From: Prado023 sp963697345
Lineage (GTDB): Bacteria > Actinomycetota > Actinomycetes > S36-B12 > CAIYMF01
Direction of reading: 5' to 3'
Assembly (NCBI GenBank): GCA_963697345.1
Contig: CAVONS010000004.1
Location: 124,001-188,000, forward strand
DNA length: 64,000 nt
Translations under genes and position numbers: made by a program
Shown: positions 27,424 to 36,717 of the stretch, in pieces
Layout: each line of letters begins with the position of its first letter
How positions within the stretch are numbered: position 1 is the first letter of the stretch
Notes under the pieces: model-generated
What the model was told of the DNA's origin: nothing
Seen by the model: the letters and a program-made list of their open reading frames with translations, nothing else
Databases searched by the model: none

Positions 27424-28182
27424 CTACGCAGCGGGGGTGAGCACCCGGTGCGCGGTCTCCGCGAAGGCCTGCGGGTTGCGCAGCATCCATCCGTGGTTGC
27501 CGATGACGACCCGCGTGGATGCCGAAGGTGCGACCCGGAGCCGTCCGGCGGGCACGATCGAGTCGTGGTCGGCCAGGACCAGGTGCGCCGGGACGTTGCG
27601 CAGGTGCAGCGTCGTCAGCTCGCGTGTGAGGTCCGCGGTCTTGGCGGCGTACGCGGACAGCGACAGGGGAAGTGGATGGCGCATGAGTGTCGACAGGGAG
27701 TCGGACGCCCGGATCGCCAACTCCTGGTTGACCTCCAGCACCATCCCGCGCGCCAGCGACAGCCACGACCACACTGACGAGCCGGCGCCGCCCACTGGGC
27801 AGATCAACAGCAGCGACGCGAAGGCGGTCAGCTCCGTTGCAGCGGCCCGGGCTGCGATGCCCGCCCCGAAGGAGTGCCCTGCGACCGGTACCGGCTCGCC
27901 CGCGAGCGGCCCGAGCCGATGGGCCTCGGCGACGAACTCCGCATGGCCGCCCAACGTCGAGTGCAAGGGCGACAGCGGCTCGGAGAGCCCGAAACCGGGC
28001 AGGTCGCACGCATGGACGGCCCACCCCGATCTCGCGAGAGCGTCCAGGGCGACCCGGTACCCGCTGAGCATCATCCCCCAGCCGGGCACGAACAGGATGG
28101 GGCGGCCTTCGGTGTCGCCGTAGGTGTGCCAGCCGACACGCCGCCCGTGCACGGTGAACGTCGTCGTGACCGCGGGAGCCAT
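27424..28182 (-). CDS. Alpha/beta-hydrolase fold enzyme
   Basis: Product of 252 residues with the oxyanion loop LFVPGWGMM, DLPGFGLSEP, the nucleophile elbow GHSFGAG (Ser about 104), acid Asp in LADHDSIVP and the catalytic His in IGNHGWML. A complete fold of the lipase/esterase type with no signal peptide. It is divergent from the M29 remnant. Confidence 0.78.
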   Translation of the reverse strand: MAPAVTTTFTVHGRRVGWHTYGDTEGRPILFVPGWGMMLSGYRVALDALARSGWAVHACDLPGFGLSEPLSPLHSTLGGHAEFVAEAHRLGPLAGEPVPVAGHSFGAGIAARAAATELTAFASLLLICPVGGAGSSVWSWLSLARGMVLEVNQELAIRASDSLSTLMRHPLPLSLSAYAAKTADLTRELTTLHLRNVPAHLVLADHDSIVPAGRLRVAPSASTRVVIGNHGWMLRNPQAFAETAHRVLTPAA

Positions 28183-28273
28183 GGCTGCAATATCGGCTCC
28201 GGGGAGGCCACGGTGTAGGTCGGGCTGTCAGATGATCGACCCAGCTGCCGCGAGCGCTGATACGTTCCCGGCC

Positions 28274-28597
28274 ATGTCTCCTGCGCTCCTCACCCCTGCT
28301 GACCTGCTCGCCCGCTACGCCGAGGTGGTTGCCCGAGTCGGGGTCAACGTCCAATCGGGCCGCGAGGCCGGCGTGATCTTCCACGACACGCTCTACGACG
28401 AGAACGCCGGAGCCCACGTCGCCTGGGGTCAGGCGTTCCCGATGTGCATGCCCGAGGGGGCCGCGCCCGAGCTGCTCAACACAGCGCCTGTGCACACCGA
28501 TGTGGTCGTCGGCGGACCGGGCGTATCGATCACGGGTGCGCAGGCCGACGGCACCCGGATCCCGCTGACCACCGACGACGTCTGGGCGCTGGGCTGA
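28274..28597 (+). pseudogene. M29 aminopeptidase with large in-frame internal deletion
   Basis: The ATG at 28274 gives only 107 residues; the family has about 400. Residues 8-27 (LLARYAEVVARVGVNVQSGR) match the M29 (AmpS/PepS) N-terminus. From residue 28, FHDTLYDENAGAHVAWGQAFP and HTDVVVGGPGVSITGAQADG match the C-terminal metal-site region. The middle, about 290 residues with most metal ligands, is missing with no frame break. It is probably inactive, though the ORF is clean and could still encode a small protein. Confidence 0.65.
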
Positions 28598-28616
28598 GCA
28601 CGGTGCCGGACAGGGG

Positions 28617-29255
28617 TCAGGCGTCAGCCGTGCGCCGCTTCCTGACTGGGACCAACAGGAACACCGCCAGCACCAGGTACCCGAAGACGGCCACGAAGGG
28701 CAGGACCAAGCCGGTGATGATCATGACCACATAGGCCGCCAGGCTGGGCGTGAGCCGCTTCGTCAGCGTCTGGATTTCCCGGTCGTCGACGTCGGAGCGG
28801 ATCAGGCCCTCGCGGTTGGCATGGAACCAGAGCAGCCCGATCACGCAGCTGGCCGCGAACAGCGTCAGCCCGTAGATCGTCACTGCCACGCGCTCGCCGC
28901 TCACATCGCCGTGGAACTCCGAGATCAGGCCGGTCGGGAACGGGATGAACGAGACCACCATGAGCAGGAGCAGGTTGAGGCGCGTGAACCCAGCATCGGT
29001 GTGCTTGAGATGCTCAGTGATCGCGACATGCTCCATCCACAGCGCGCCGACGGTGGCAAAGCTGATCACATAAGCGACGTAGGAGGGCCACTCCTCGAGG
29101 AAGGCAGGGAACGCATCACCACCCTCCACCGCTGGAACCGCGAGTTCGAGCACGAGGATCGTGATGGCGATCGCGAACACGCCATCGCTGAACGCCTCGA
29201 CACGATTGGTCCGGAACAACCCACGCCGGCCGGTGACATCCTGCTGATCGGACAT
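28617..29255 (-). CDS. TMEM175-family potassium channel-like membrane protein
   Basis: The ATG at 29255 gives 212 residues. The first span carries RVEAFSDGVFAIAITILVLE, the FSD signature of bacterial TMEM175 (DUF1211) channels, followed by five more hydrophobic spans. Bacterial members form tetrameric, weakly selective K+ channels. It is convergent with the M29 remnant, 19 bp apart. Confidence 0.85.
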   Translation of the reverse strand: MSDQQDVTGRRGLFRTNRVEAFSDGVFAIAITILVLELAVPAVEGGDAFPAFLEEWPSYVAYVISFATVGALWMEHVAITEHLKHTDAGFTRLNLLLLMVVSFIPFPTGLISEFHGDVSGERVAVTIYGLTLFAASCVIGLLWFHANREGLIRSDVDDREIQTLTKRLTPSLAAYVVMIITGLVLPFVAVFGYLVLAVFLLVPVRKRRTADA

Positions 29256-29770
29256 GAACCCAGTGTGCCAGCGAAGCCGAGCAAGGCTCCGCGCCGCGCT
29301 CAACTGGCCCCGCTTGCCACGGGACCGGTTGAGGAGGAGGTGCCACGCGAGGATCTGCCGCTGCGGCTGGTGTACACCCGGCAACGATCATGTAAACAGT
29401 CCCGCCAGACCATTGCCCGGCCACCACCGGCCTGTCACCGTGATCCTTGGAGACACTGGCCCAGGTCGTTGTCGCCGTCCAAGGGCCCATCACACGGTCC
29501 GAAGGTCCGAACGCTGTCTGCTGAGGTGGCTGAAGTGATCAGGACGACGCGCATGTTCGGCGAGCGCCTCGACAACATGCGCTACTCGTTGTTGCGCAGG
29601 ACCGTCACACGACTCGTGCCGGCGGCTGTCCTGTTTGACGAGGCTGATCCGATCCTGGGAGCTCGCCGATCCCATCCCTGACGGCAGCGTGCGATACCGG
29701 CTCTCCTTGGGAGACACCGCACCCGGTGCCACGTCTGACAGGTAGCTGCCCCACCTATCCACGTGCGCCG
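29256..29770. other. 515-bp gap with no supported gene
   Basis: No ORF in this stretch has recognisable motifs or a credible ribosome site. It separates the TMEM175 gene start from the 3' end of the interrupted hydrolase-cyclase gene. Confidence 0.5.
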
Positions 29771-30640
29771 TCAGGAGACCACACGGTAGATCCGCCAGGC
29801 ATCCGGCACCCCCTTCAAAGTCCGCTCACCCATATCTTCGAATGTGAGGCCGGAACCCACCGTCAAGTCCCTCACCGTCGAGGAAGTCCAGACCTCCGAC
29901 TCGTCAGCCAGTGCCGCGATCCGAGCACCGATGTGAACGGCGAGGCCGCCCACGCCGTCGCCGATATGTTCGATCTCTCCGGTGTGACAGCCGGCTCGAA
30001 CCTTGAGCCCCAGCGATGCCGCGGATGCGGCGATTGCCTGCGCGCATCGCACCGCACGGGCTGGACCGTCAAATGTGGCAAGCATTGCGTCACCGACGTC
30101 GTCGATGCAGCGGCCGCGGAATCGCTCCACCTCTGCCCTCGCCAGGCGTCGGTGGAGGACCACCGTTGATTTCCAGGCCGCATCCCCATCCGCGGCCACG
30201 CGTTCGGTCGAACCCACGATGTCGGTGAGCAGGACCGTCGCCAGCACACGATCTGCCACCTGCCTGCGCCCGCTCAAGTCGACGAGAAACCTGGTCAACT
30301 CGTCGACGAGTGCGTCGGCGTCGCCCGCCCATGGGCTGTGGTCGCCACCCTCGAGCTCCACGAACCGAGCACCCGCGATCTGGTCGGCAATGTAGCGACC
30401 CTGACCAACCGGCTCAATCGCGTCATCCCGTCGATGCATCACCAGGGTCGGCACAGAAATGGCAGGGAGCAACGATCGAATGTCAGTCCCGCGCAACTGA
30501 CGCTCGAGGGCGAGCTGGCTACCCGGGCTACTCGAGAGCCGTAGGTACCGCGCCCACCAGCGCTCGATACGACCGTCACCGACATGGGACGGGTTGAACA
30601 AGCCGAGGGTCTCGCGGGCGAACGAGTCCGTACCCCATCC
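29771..30640 (-). pseudogene. 3' part of IS-interrupted hydrolase-adenylate cyclase gene
   Basis: This half begins mid alpha/beta-hydrolase domain (PTLVMHRRDDAIEPVGQG; HSPW with the catalytic His). It runs into a class III nucleotide cyclase domain: LLTDIVGSTERVAADGD with the metal-binding Asp, CIDDVGDAMLATFDGP, VRAGCHTGEIE, and GERTLKGVPDAWRIYRV at the end. The fusion is common in actinobacteria. Deleting the IS element and one 8-bp target copy joins it in frame to the part at 32052-32534 (EDVRTGW, then GTDSFARE). As it stands it lacks its own start. Confidence 0.85.
30633..30640. repeat. Target site duplication, left copy (CCCCATCC)
   Basis: CCCCATCC directly abuts the left inverted repeat of the IS element and is repeated exactly at 32052-32059. 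Eight bases is the expected size for IS256-family insertion. Confidence 0.85.
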
Positions 30641-32051
30641 GGTGACGTCCCGGGTGGTGGTGGGTTTTCCGGCCTTGTGGTTCGCGGTTCCCGCGATGCT
30701 GAAGGCCATCGTGCAAGGGTCAGTGAGAACGGCTCAATGAACTCACGAGAGGACCTTGCACGATGGCTACGGATCAGTCTGCCCTGCTCGAACTGCTCGA
30801 CGCACTCAAGGCCGCCGACGTCGATGACCGCGTCCGGTTGGCGACCCAGAACCTGTATCAGGCGTTGATCGACGCCGAGGCCACCGCGGTGATCGGCGCC
30901 GGGCCGTGGGAACGCTCCGAGGACCGGGTCGCGGTCCGCAACGGCACCCGACCACGCATCCTGACCACGACCGCGGGGGACCTGGAGCTGCGGATCCCGA
31001 AGCTGCGCACCGGCACGTTCTTCCCCAGCCTGCTCGAACGGCGCCGGCGGATCGACCAGGCGTTGTTCGCGGTGGTGATGGGGGCCTACCTGCACGGGGT
31101 GTCCACCCGCAAGGTTGATGACCTGGTCCGGGCCCTGGGTGCGGACACCGGGATCTCCAAGAGCGAGGTGTCGCGGATCTGCGCGGACCTCGACGCCGAG
31201 GTGGCCGCGTTCCGGGACCGGTCCCTGGCCGACACCACCTACCCCTACGTGTTCCTGGACGCCACCTACTGCAAGGCCAGGGTCAACCACCGAGTCGTGT
31301 CCCAGGCCGTCGTCGTCGCGGTCGGGGTGACCGCCGACGGGCGGCGTGAGGTGCTGGGCATGGACGTCGGTGACTCCGAGGACGGGGCGTTCTGGACCGC
31401 GTTCCTGCGCTCGCTGAAGGCCCGTGGCCTCGCAGGTGTCCAACTGGTCATCTCCGACGCGCACACCGGGCTCAAGGCCGCCATCAACGCGGTGTTCATC
31501 GGCTCGAGCTGGCAGAGGTGCCGAGTTCACTTCATGCGCAACGTCCTGGCGGTGGTGCCCAAGGGCAACAGCGAGATGGTCGCCGCGGCGATCCGCACCG
31601 TGTTCGCCCAGCCCGATGCCGCCCGGGTGTCCGAGCAGTTCGACACCATCGCGGTCATGCTCGGCCGTCAACTGCCCAAAGTCGAGACCATGATGCGCGA
31701 GGCCAAGGACGACCTGCTGGCCTTCTCAGCGTTCCCCCAGCTGCACTGGCGACAGCTGTGGAGCACCAACCCGTTGGAACGCACCAACAAGGAGATCAAG
31801 CGCAGAACCGACGTCGTCGGGGTGTTCCCCAACCCAGCCGCCCTGCTCCGGCTGGCCGGCGCCGTCCTGGTCGAACAACACGACGAGTGGGCCGCCGCAG
31901 ACCGCCGCTACTTCAGCGAACGCTCCATGGCCCTCCTCATCCCCGACCCCGAGACCGAAGGGCAGGTGGCCACACCCGAACTCATGACGGCATGATCAGA
32001 ACACTGACCCCCACGGTGAGCGAGAACTACACCACCTCAGGGGACGTCACC
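30641..32051 (+). mobile_element. Complete IS256-family insertion sequence, 1411 bp
   Basis: Ends are GGTGACGTCCC at the left and its complement GGGACGTCACC at the right, with looser similarity further in (GGTGGTG near both ends). A single transposase gene fills the interior. Perfect 8-bp target duplications flank it and the interrupted gene is restored by excision. The insertion therefore looks recent. Confidence 0.9.
30763..31995 (+). CDS. IS256-family (mutator-type) transposase
   Basis: Product of 410 residues, typical length. DDE residues lie in YVFLDATYCKA (first Asp), LVISDAHTGLKAA (second Asp) and STNPLERTNKEIKRR (Glu). The family Cys/His context QRCRVHFMRNVL follows the second Asp. 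The protein is intact, so the element is probably still mobile. Confidence 0.93.
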   Translation: MATDQSALLELLDALKAADVDDRVRLATQNLYQALIDAEATAVIGAGPWERSEDRVAVRNGTRPRILTTTAGDLELRIPKLRTGTFFPSLLERRRRIDQALFAVVMGAYLHGVSTRKVDDLVRALGADTGISKSEVSRICADLDAEVAAFRDRSLADTTYPYVFLDATYCKARVNHRVVSQAVVVAVGVTADGRREVLGMDVGDSEDGAFWTAFLRSLKARGLAGVQLVISDAHTGLKAAINAVFIGSSWQRCRVHFMRNVLAVVPKGNSEMVAAAIRTVFAQPDAARVSEQFDTIAVMLGRQLPKVETMMREAKDDLLAFSAFPQLHWRQLWSTNPLERTNKEIKRRTDVVGVFPNPAALLRLAGAVLVEQHDEWAAADRRYFSERSMALLIPDPETEGQVATPELMTA

Positions 32052-32059
32052 CCCCATCC
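32052..32059. repeat. Target site duplication, right copy (CCCCATCC)
   Basis: Exact match to 30633-30640 immediately outside the right inverted repeat. Confidence 0.85.
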
Positions 32060-32534
32060 CGTCCGTACATCCTCCAGATAGTTCTCCCACTCGGATTCCG
32101 ACCACTGCCATGGGTAGTCAGGCTTCTGGACACCGCATGCCGTTGCGGCATAGAGGATCAGGCCCGCGACCCGCTCGGGCCGACTAGCAGCGAAGAGAGC
32201 GCACTGCGCCGCCGCGAACCTCGAAGCCGAACAGCACCGCCGCTTTGCACCCGCAGTCGTCGAGTACCACTGTGATGTCGTCGACCAGGTCCTCAAGCGG
32301 CGGCACATCGTCAGGCGAGAATCGATCAGACAGCCCTGTACCTCGGCGGTCCATGATGACGACGGTGGAGACGTCAGCAAGTCGGCGCAGGTATCGCGCG
32401 TAGAGCGGGTTCTCCCACACGATCTCGACGTTGTCGAAGGGAGCCAGGCACACGAGGGTCAAAGGACCATTCCCGAAGACCTCATAGGCGATCGCCACGG
32501 ATCCGTTGCGGGCGTAGCGCACCTCGGGCTCCAT
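32060..32534 (-). pseudogene. 5' part of IS-interrupted hydrolase-adenylate cyclase gene
   Basis: The ATG at 32534 opens MEPEVRYARNGSVAIAYEVF and VVIMDRRGTGLSDRFS, the N-terminal half of the hydrolase domain seen in hydrolase-cyclase fusions. Near 32220 the frame shifts by one base, at or next to the nucleophile elbow. The next frame continues ALFAASRPERVAGLILYAA up to the IS element. The gene therefore carries both a frameshift and an insertion. See 29771-30640 for the cyclase half. Confidence 0.8.
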
Positions 32535-32653
32535 GTGCGCGAGAGTAGCGGCTGGGGCGCTGGAGATACATGGGCGACAGTGACTCAACGCAGCACAGCC
32601 AGCTGACCGAGGATGGGCGCGGCCGGGGTGATCGGTGAGGGCGTCACGTCACA

Positions 32654-33067
32654 CTAGGACCTCGTCAGGCCGTCCTGCTGCAGCACATAGACATTGCCGT
32701 CCGGTCCTCGGAAGAAGCACCAACCCCAGCCCTCATCCGAGGAGTCACCCGTCATCTCGCTCGCCCAGACCAGGTCGCCGATCAACTCGACTCCGGCCGC
32801 GGCGAGCTCCTCCCGCGCAGCAACGACATCGTCGACAGCCAGGGCGATCAGAACTCCACTCTCGAACTCGGCGGGCGCCACCCGCTCGTCAACGTCGGGC
32901 CTGCCGAACACCTCCAGCAGGTCCCGCTCACCCGACGGCAGCTCGAAGCCGGCCCAGCCTGGATTGGCGAACGCCGGTTCCATGCCGAGGACGTCACGAA
33001 ACAACCTGATGGTGGCGTCGAAGTCGCTCGTTCTCGTGCCCACGAAAGAAACTCGTAGAACCTTCAT
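32654..33067 (-). CDS. VOC (glyoxalase/dioxygenase superfamily) protein
   Basis: The ATG at 33067 gives 137 residues with paired beta-alpha-beta-beta-beta repeats: VLRVSFVGTRTSDFDATIRLF at the start and FFRGPDGNVYVLQQDG at the end. Members include glyoxalases, extradiol dioxygenases and drug-binding proteins. The substrate is unknown. Confidence 0.78.
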   Translation of the reverse strand: MKVLRVSFVGTRTSDFDATIRLFRDVLGMEPAFANPGWAGFELPSGERDLLEVFGRPDVDERVAPAEFESGVLIALAVDDVVAAREELAAAGVELIGDLVWASEMTGDSSDEGWGWCFFRGPDGNVYVLQQDGLTRS

Positions 33068-33177
33068 CACTCCCACTTCCTGCGGCTCCCAGGAGGCTAC
33101 CGATCTGGGAGATCCACCGCGCCCGAATGGTCCGGCTGCTCCGTGCTCAGACCCAGGCATCGTCGCAGGTCAGCGAT

Positions 33178-33907
33178 CCCGTTGCGGCTAGGGCGGTGCG
33201 CGGCGGCTACTTCCCGGTGTCCTGGAGGTATTTCGCGTACGCGGTGAGGAAGGCGCTGCCCATCTTGGCACTGCCGAGCCGGCGGTAGAAGAACCCCAGC
33301 AGCCCGGACGCAGTGAGGTCGCTAATGACCAGCCGGTGGCTGACCCCGCCGTCGGTGGGGCTGAACTCATCGCGGAAGTGCGCAGTGGCCGTGACTGTTG
33401 TGCCAGCCTGATACTCCTCGTCCACATCCAGGGTGACAGGGTCGTGGTCAAGGTTCACGGCGATGGCCGTGCGTGTCATGGTGCCTTCGTTGGTCTGGAT
33501 GGTGACCGAATCGGCTGACCTATCCAGCACCTCGACACTGGTCATCCCCGGCATGTGGCGCACGACCCCGGCAAAGAGGTCTCCGGGGTCCGCCAACGCG
33601 CGCTTCACATCCTCGATGCTGCAGTCGATCTGCTGGGAGCCGTCAAACCACACTGACATCTGAGGTCCTTCCACGAACCGTGGTCCCGTGGGGTCGGCGC
33701 GGTGGGCTTCCGCGCTTCTCGCCGCGCAGGGCTGATGCTCAAGGCAAACTACCAGCCCACGCGCACCGCAGGAGGGTTTGTGACCTGCCCCGTGAACCCA
33801 CCAGTCACCTGGACTGCCAGTCCACCTCCCGGTTCCACTGAAACGGAGGCGTCCACAGTCGCGAGGCGCGTGTTGGTGGTCGTTCCGGGAGACGGTCCAC
33901 TGGCGGC
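33178..33907. repeat. Duplicated block, copy 1 (second copy 42255-42989)
   Basis: About 730 bp including the SRPBCC gene and its upstream DNA recur about 9 kb away at roughly 98% identity by eye, same orientation. The only gap I see is a 5-bp indel near 33750. Similarity ends abruptly at ACTGGCGGC on the right; the second copy continues there as a repeat-family-like sequence. Confidence 0.9.
33207..33659 (-). CDS. SRPBCC-fold protein, copy 1
   Basis: The ATG at 33659 (AAGGA upstream) gives 150 residues. MSVWFDGSQQIDCSIEDVKR followed by DVDEEYQAGTTVTATAHFRD and a C-terminal helix fits the START/SRPBCC ligand-binding fold. It is cytoplasmic with unknown ligand. A second copy at 42284-42736 differs at six nucleotides in the CDS by my count: four silent, plus E/Q and R/K changes. 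That suggests both copies have been kept functional. Confidence 0.75.
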   Translation of the reverse strand: MSVWFDGSQQIDCSIEDVKRALADPGDLFAGVVRHMPGMTSVEVLDRSADSVTIQTNEGTMTRTAIAVNLDHDPVTLDVDEEYQAGTTVTATAHFRDEFSPTDGGVSHRLVISDLTASGLLGFFYRRLGSAKMGSAFLTAYAKYLQDTGK

Positions 33908-33910
33908 TCT

Positions 33911-34147
33911 ATGCCGCACTGCCGCTACGGCGTCACAGTCTCCGCTCGTGACCGTAGCGCCGCCTACCCTCGCCGGTTGGCCAGTGGAGCGGTCGGAGCC
34001 TGGTTGGGAATCGGCTTTGCCGCCGCCTGGCTCGGATCCACTAGCGACGCCTTCGGGTCCTTTGCCGCCTTCCTCGTGTTCTTCGCGGTGGCACTGGCGG
34101 CACGGACGGCCATGAAAGGTCAACTCCGGCGACCTCCGCACCTCTAG
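33911..34147 (+). CDS. Possible small two-span membrane protein
   Basis: A 78-codon ORF begins 4 bp after the duplicated block. The C-terminal 50 residues have two hydrophobic stretches (GAVGAWLGIGFAAAWLG and FGSFAAFLVFFAVALAART). No ribosome site is clear and the N-terminus may start later. It may be chance. Confidence 0.28.
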   Translation: MPHCRYGVTVSARDRSAAYPRRLASGAVGAWLGIGFAAAWLGSTSDAFGSFAAFLVFFAVALAARTAMKGQLRRPPHL

Positions 34148-34250
34148 CATGCGAAGGTCGCCCCGCGACAGCCACTTCCACATCCCCGCCGCACGACAGA
34201 GCGCCATCCGATTCAGGTGCCTCTTGCCACCTCGCACCCCGTACCGCGTC

Positions 34251-34280
34251 CATGCGCGCGTTTCGCGGCGGTAGGGGCTA
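34251..34280 (+). repeat. Dispersed intergenic motif, copy a
   Basis: Core TTTCGCGGCGGTAGGGGC preceded by GCGCG. First copy of the family that recurs to the window's end. Confidence 0.5.
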
Positions 34281-34304
34281 CGTCCGCGGCCTTGGGACGT
34301 GCGC

Positions 34305-34339
34305 GTGTGCCTGCCCCTCCTTCTCGGGGGCAGGCACAC
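34305..34339 (-). terminator. Terminator hairpin of the sigma/anti-sigma operon
   Basis: Perfect 13-bp arms (GTGTGCCTGCCCC and its complement) with a 9-nt loop begin 15 bp past the stop of the minus-strand gene ending at 34354. Confidence 0.75.
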
Positions 34340-34353
34340 GGGTGTCCGCTGGG

Positions 34354-35286
34354 TTAGCGACAGTTGGCCTGGAGGTCGGCGATGTAGTCGCGGTCGCTGT
34401 CCTGGACGGCTGTTGGCCACTGGCCGGCGGGGCGGACGGTGAAGTCGACGGTGTCGTGGTTGATCTGCTGGTCGCCGACGACGGTTCCTTCGGGCATGGT
34501 TGGGCTGGGCCGGAACTCCCCTGTCCAGGTGTTGGCATCGGCGTCGGTGGGGGTCTCGATGGTCCAGGTGACGGTCAGCCCGGCGCCGTCTGCGAGGGCT
34601 GCGGCCTCACTGGGTTGCAGGGGCTGGGGAAGGGAACAGCGGGCGTCGGCCAGCGGCTCACCGGGGTGGAAGACCGACTCGGCTGCCTGGTAGTCCGCCC
34701 CGGGTGGGGTGGCCACGTATAGGTGTACCGGGATGGTGGTGTCGAACAGGGCGGGGTCGATGATCCAGGTGAACACCTTGGGGCTGCCGTCGGGGCCGCC
34801 GATCGTGACCCCGGGCGGCCAGGCGCGGGGATTGGCCTCGTCGGTGTTCAAGTTCTGGGGTTGGACGATGCCGACCATGGACGGTGAGGCGGGGACCTCC
34901 TGCACGATCTGGACATCCAGTCCGTAGTCGCGCAGGTCCTCGACCAGCTCGCGCCCGCCGTGGCGCTTGGCCATCCAGTCGATGACGATCCGCCCGTCCT
35001 CGAGCTGCCGGAACGCGTAGGCCCGGTCCGAGTTGCCCGGGACGCCGACGACGACCAGCCCGGCGGCCACGCTGGCCGCAGCAGCCGCTGTCACCGCGAC
35101 GCGGGCCCAGCGCCGCGGGCGGCTGGGCGCTCCCGGCAGCGCGGTGACCTCGTCTGGGGCGTCGGCGAGCAGGGCGTCGATCAGGGCAGCCGCGGTCGGG
35201 CTGGTGGTCCAGGTGCTGGCCAGTCCGGGGCCGTCGACGGGGTCGACGGCGCGGAGCGCGGCCAGGTCATCGGTAGAACGGGTCAT
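34354..35286 (-). CDS. Single-span membrane protein coupled to an ECF sigma factor, probable anti-sigma
   Basis: The start overlaps the sigma factor stop by 4 bp (ATGA). The 310 residues have a short cytoplasmic N-terminus (about 1-60), one membrane span (WARVAVTAAAAASVAAGLVV, about 61-80) and a large extracytoplasmic domain with two Cys. No zinc-binding ASD motif (HxxxCxxC) is visible, so the anti-sigma role rests on gene order and topology. The outer domain is unrecognised. Confidence 0.7.
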   Translation of the reverse strand: MTRSTDDLAALRAVDPVDGPGLASTWTTSPTAAALIDALLADAPDEVTALPGAPSRPRRWARVAVTAAAAASVAAGLVVVGVPGNSDRAYAFRQLEDGRIVIDWMAKRHGGRELVEDLRDYGLDVQIVQEVPASPSMVGIVQPQNLNTDEANPRAWPPGVTIGGPDGSPKVFTWIIDPALFDTTIPVHLYVATPPGADYQAAESVFHPGEPLADARCSLPQPLQPSEAAALADGAGLTVTWTIETPTDADANTWTGEFRPSPTMPEGTVVGDQQINHDTVDFTVRPAGQWPTAVQDSDRDYIADLQANCR

Positions 35287-35879
35287 CGGGGCACCTCCAG
35301 GATCGGGGTCGGGCGGGGGGCTACTGGGGACGGGCTGTGGGTTCGGTCGTGCGTCAGGTCCTCACTGTCGAGCAGGGCACGCAGCCGGCGTCGGGCTCGG
35401 TGCAGCCGCACCCGGGCTGCCGGCGGTGAGCAGCCCAGGGCGGTGGCGATCTGGGCTGGCGCCAGCCCGTCCCAACCGGCCAGAAGCAGCACCTCGCGGT
35501 CCGGCTCCGGGAGCAGCGCCAGTGCGCGGGCCAGTCCTTCCCCGCCGGGGTCGTCGCCCGGCGGTCGCTGGTGCTCGGCCACGGTGCGGGCAGCCTCATC
35601 GATCAGCGACTGGGTCAGGGCCGAGCGCCGGACACGGGCCCGGTGGTGATTGGCCAGCACATTGCGGGCCACCGTGAACAGCCACGGGCGGGTGTCCGGC
35701 TCGACCGGCATCTGCCCGATCCGCCGCCAGGCAATCAGATACGTCTCGGCCAGCACATCAGCGGCGTCCTCGGCCACCTGCGTGCGGCGCGCGGCATAGG
35801 CCAACACCGCAGCAGAGTGCTGCGCCCAGGCCGCAGCCATTCGATCCACCGAAGCTGATGCAGTCCCACCGTCCAACAC
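35283..35879 (-). CDS. ECF-type RNA polymerase sigma factor
   Basis: The GTG at 35879 (AGAAGGGGG upstream) gives 198 residues. Region 2 includes DVLAETYLIAWRRIGQMP and RPWLFTVARNVLANHHR. Region 4 is LALLPEPDREVLLLAGWDG, then LAPAQIATALGCSPPAARVR. It directs core polymerase to a small regulon. The linked membrane protein probably holds it inactive until an envelope signal arrives. Confidence 0.85.
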   Translation of the reverse strand: MLDGGTASASVDRMAAAWAQHSAAVLAYAARRTQVAEDAADVLAETYLIAWRRIGQMPVEPDTRPWLFTVARNVLANHHRARVRRSALTQSLIDEAARTVAEHQRPPGDDPGGEGLARALALLPEPDREVLLLAGWDGLAPAQIATALGCSPPAARVRLHRARRRLRALLDSEDLTHDRTHSPSPVAPRPTPILEVPR

Positions 35880-36186
35880 GAGGACCCCCTTCTCACGGAA
35901 ACGCGCCTGCACCAAGCACATGTCCGGACCGCCCGAATCGTTACACGACCCTCACCGCACCTGCCTGCTGCGTCCGCAGGGGGCGGAATGCAATGCTACG
36001 AAGCAGTAATACAACCCCCGGGGTGGCCCAAGGCAATCCCGGGGGGCTGCAAATGGGAATCCGCCCTTCGGGTCCCAGCTGATGGGCGCGGGGCGCGGAT
36101 CCGCATGGATACGGGGCGACTCCCGGAATCCCAGCACCCCCGGGTGCATGCTGGGCCTGTACGCCCAAGCCGGACGGGGAGGAATC

Positions 36187-36717
36187 ATGGACCGCGATCA
36201 CCTCGCAGCCACCCGCGGGGCTCGGGTCGAACGCTCCACCCGACTCGCCGGCGTGCTGCTCCTGATCGGCGCGGTGCTGACCATCTACCTCATCGAGCTC
36301 GTCCTGAACCGATCGCCGGCCAGGGTGGAACTCTTCGAAGGCTACGGCCTGGCCGCCCGGGTCCTGGCACCTGCCGGGGCCATGCTGATCGCCACTTCCC
36401 TGGCCATCCGAGCGCTGACCCGCCCCTACAGCAACCCGTCCCCCCGCGCCCAACTCGCTGCCGGCCTGACCCTGCTCGCCCTGGGACTGCTCCAAATGTC
36501 CTTCGGCCCCGAGATCCTTGCCGCCCTCAGCGACCTGCTCGGGCCCACCGCCAACGCCGGCATCCTCGTTGCTGCATTCCTCGCCCGCGTGATCTTCCTC
36601 ATCGCCCTACCGCTGGGCATCGCCCTGCTCGCCACCCAGCCCCTCATCCGGCTGGCCCAGACCAGGCATGGGCACGCCCTGCCAGCAGGTCCCCCCGACA
36701 TCGAGTCCCTCCACTAA
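36187..36717 (+). CDS. DUF4386-like multi-span membrane protein
   Basis: The ATG at 36187 follows GGGGAGGAA. Product of 176 residues with four hydrophobic spans (LAGVLLLIGAVLTIYLIEL first, ILVAAFLARVIFLIALPLG last). Resembles the DUF4386 layout. Function unknown. The upstream 36000-36180 region contains a CCCAGCA/TGCTGGG hairpin around GCACCC-CC-GGGTGC. Confidence 0.6.
   Translation: MDRDHLAATRGARVERSTRLAGVLLLIGAVLTIYLIELVLNRSPARVELFEGYGLAARVLAPAGAMLIATSLAIRALTRPYSNPSPRAQLAAGLTLLALGLLQMSFGPEILAALSDLLGPTANAGILVAAFLARVIFLIALPLGIALLATQPLIRLAQTRHGHALPAGPPDIESLH

Noticed and set aside
33178..33907. Duplicated SRPBCC block as an insertion sequence
   Set aside because: No transposase, terminal inverted repeats or target duplications are visible at either copy.
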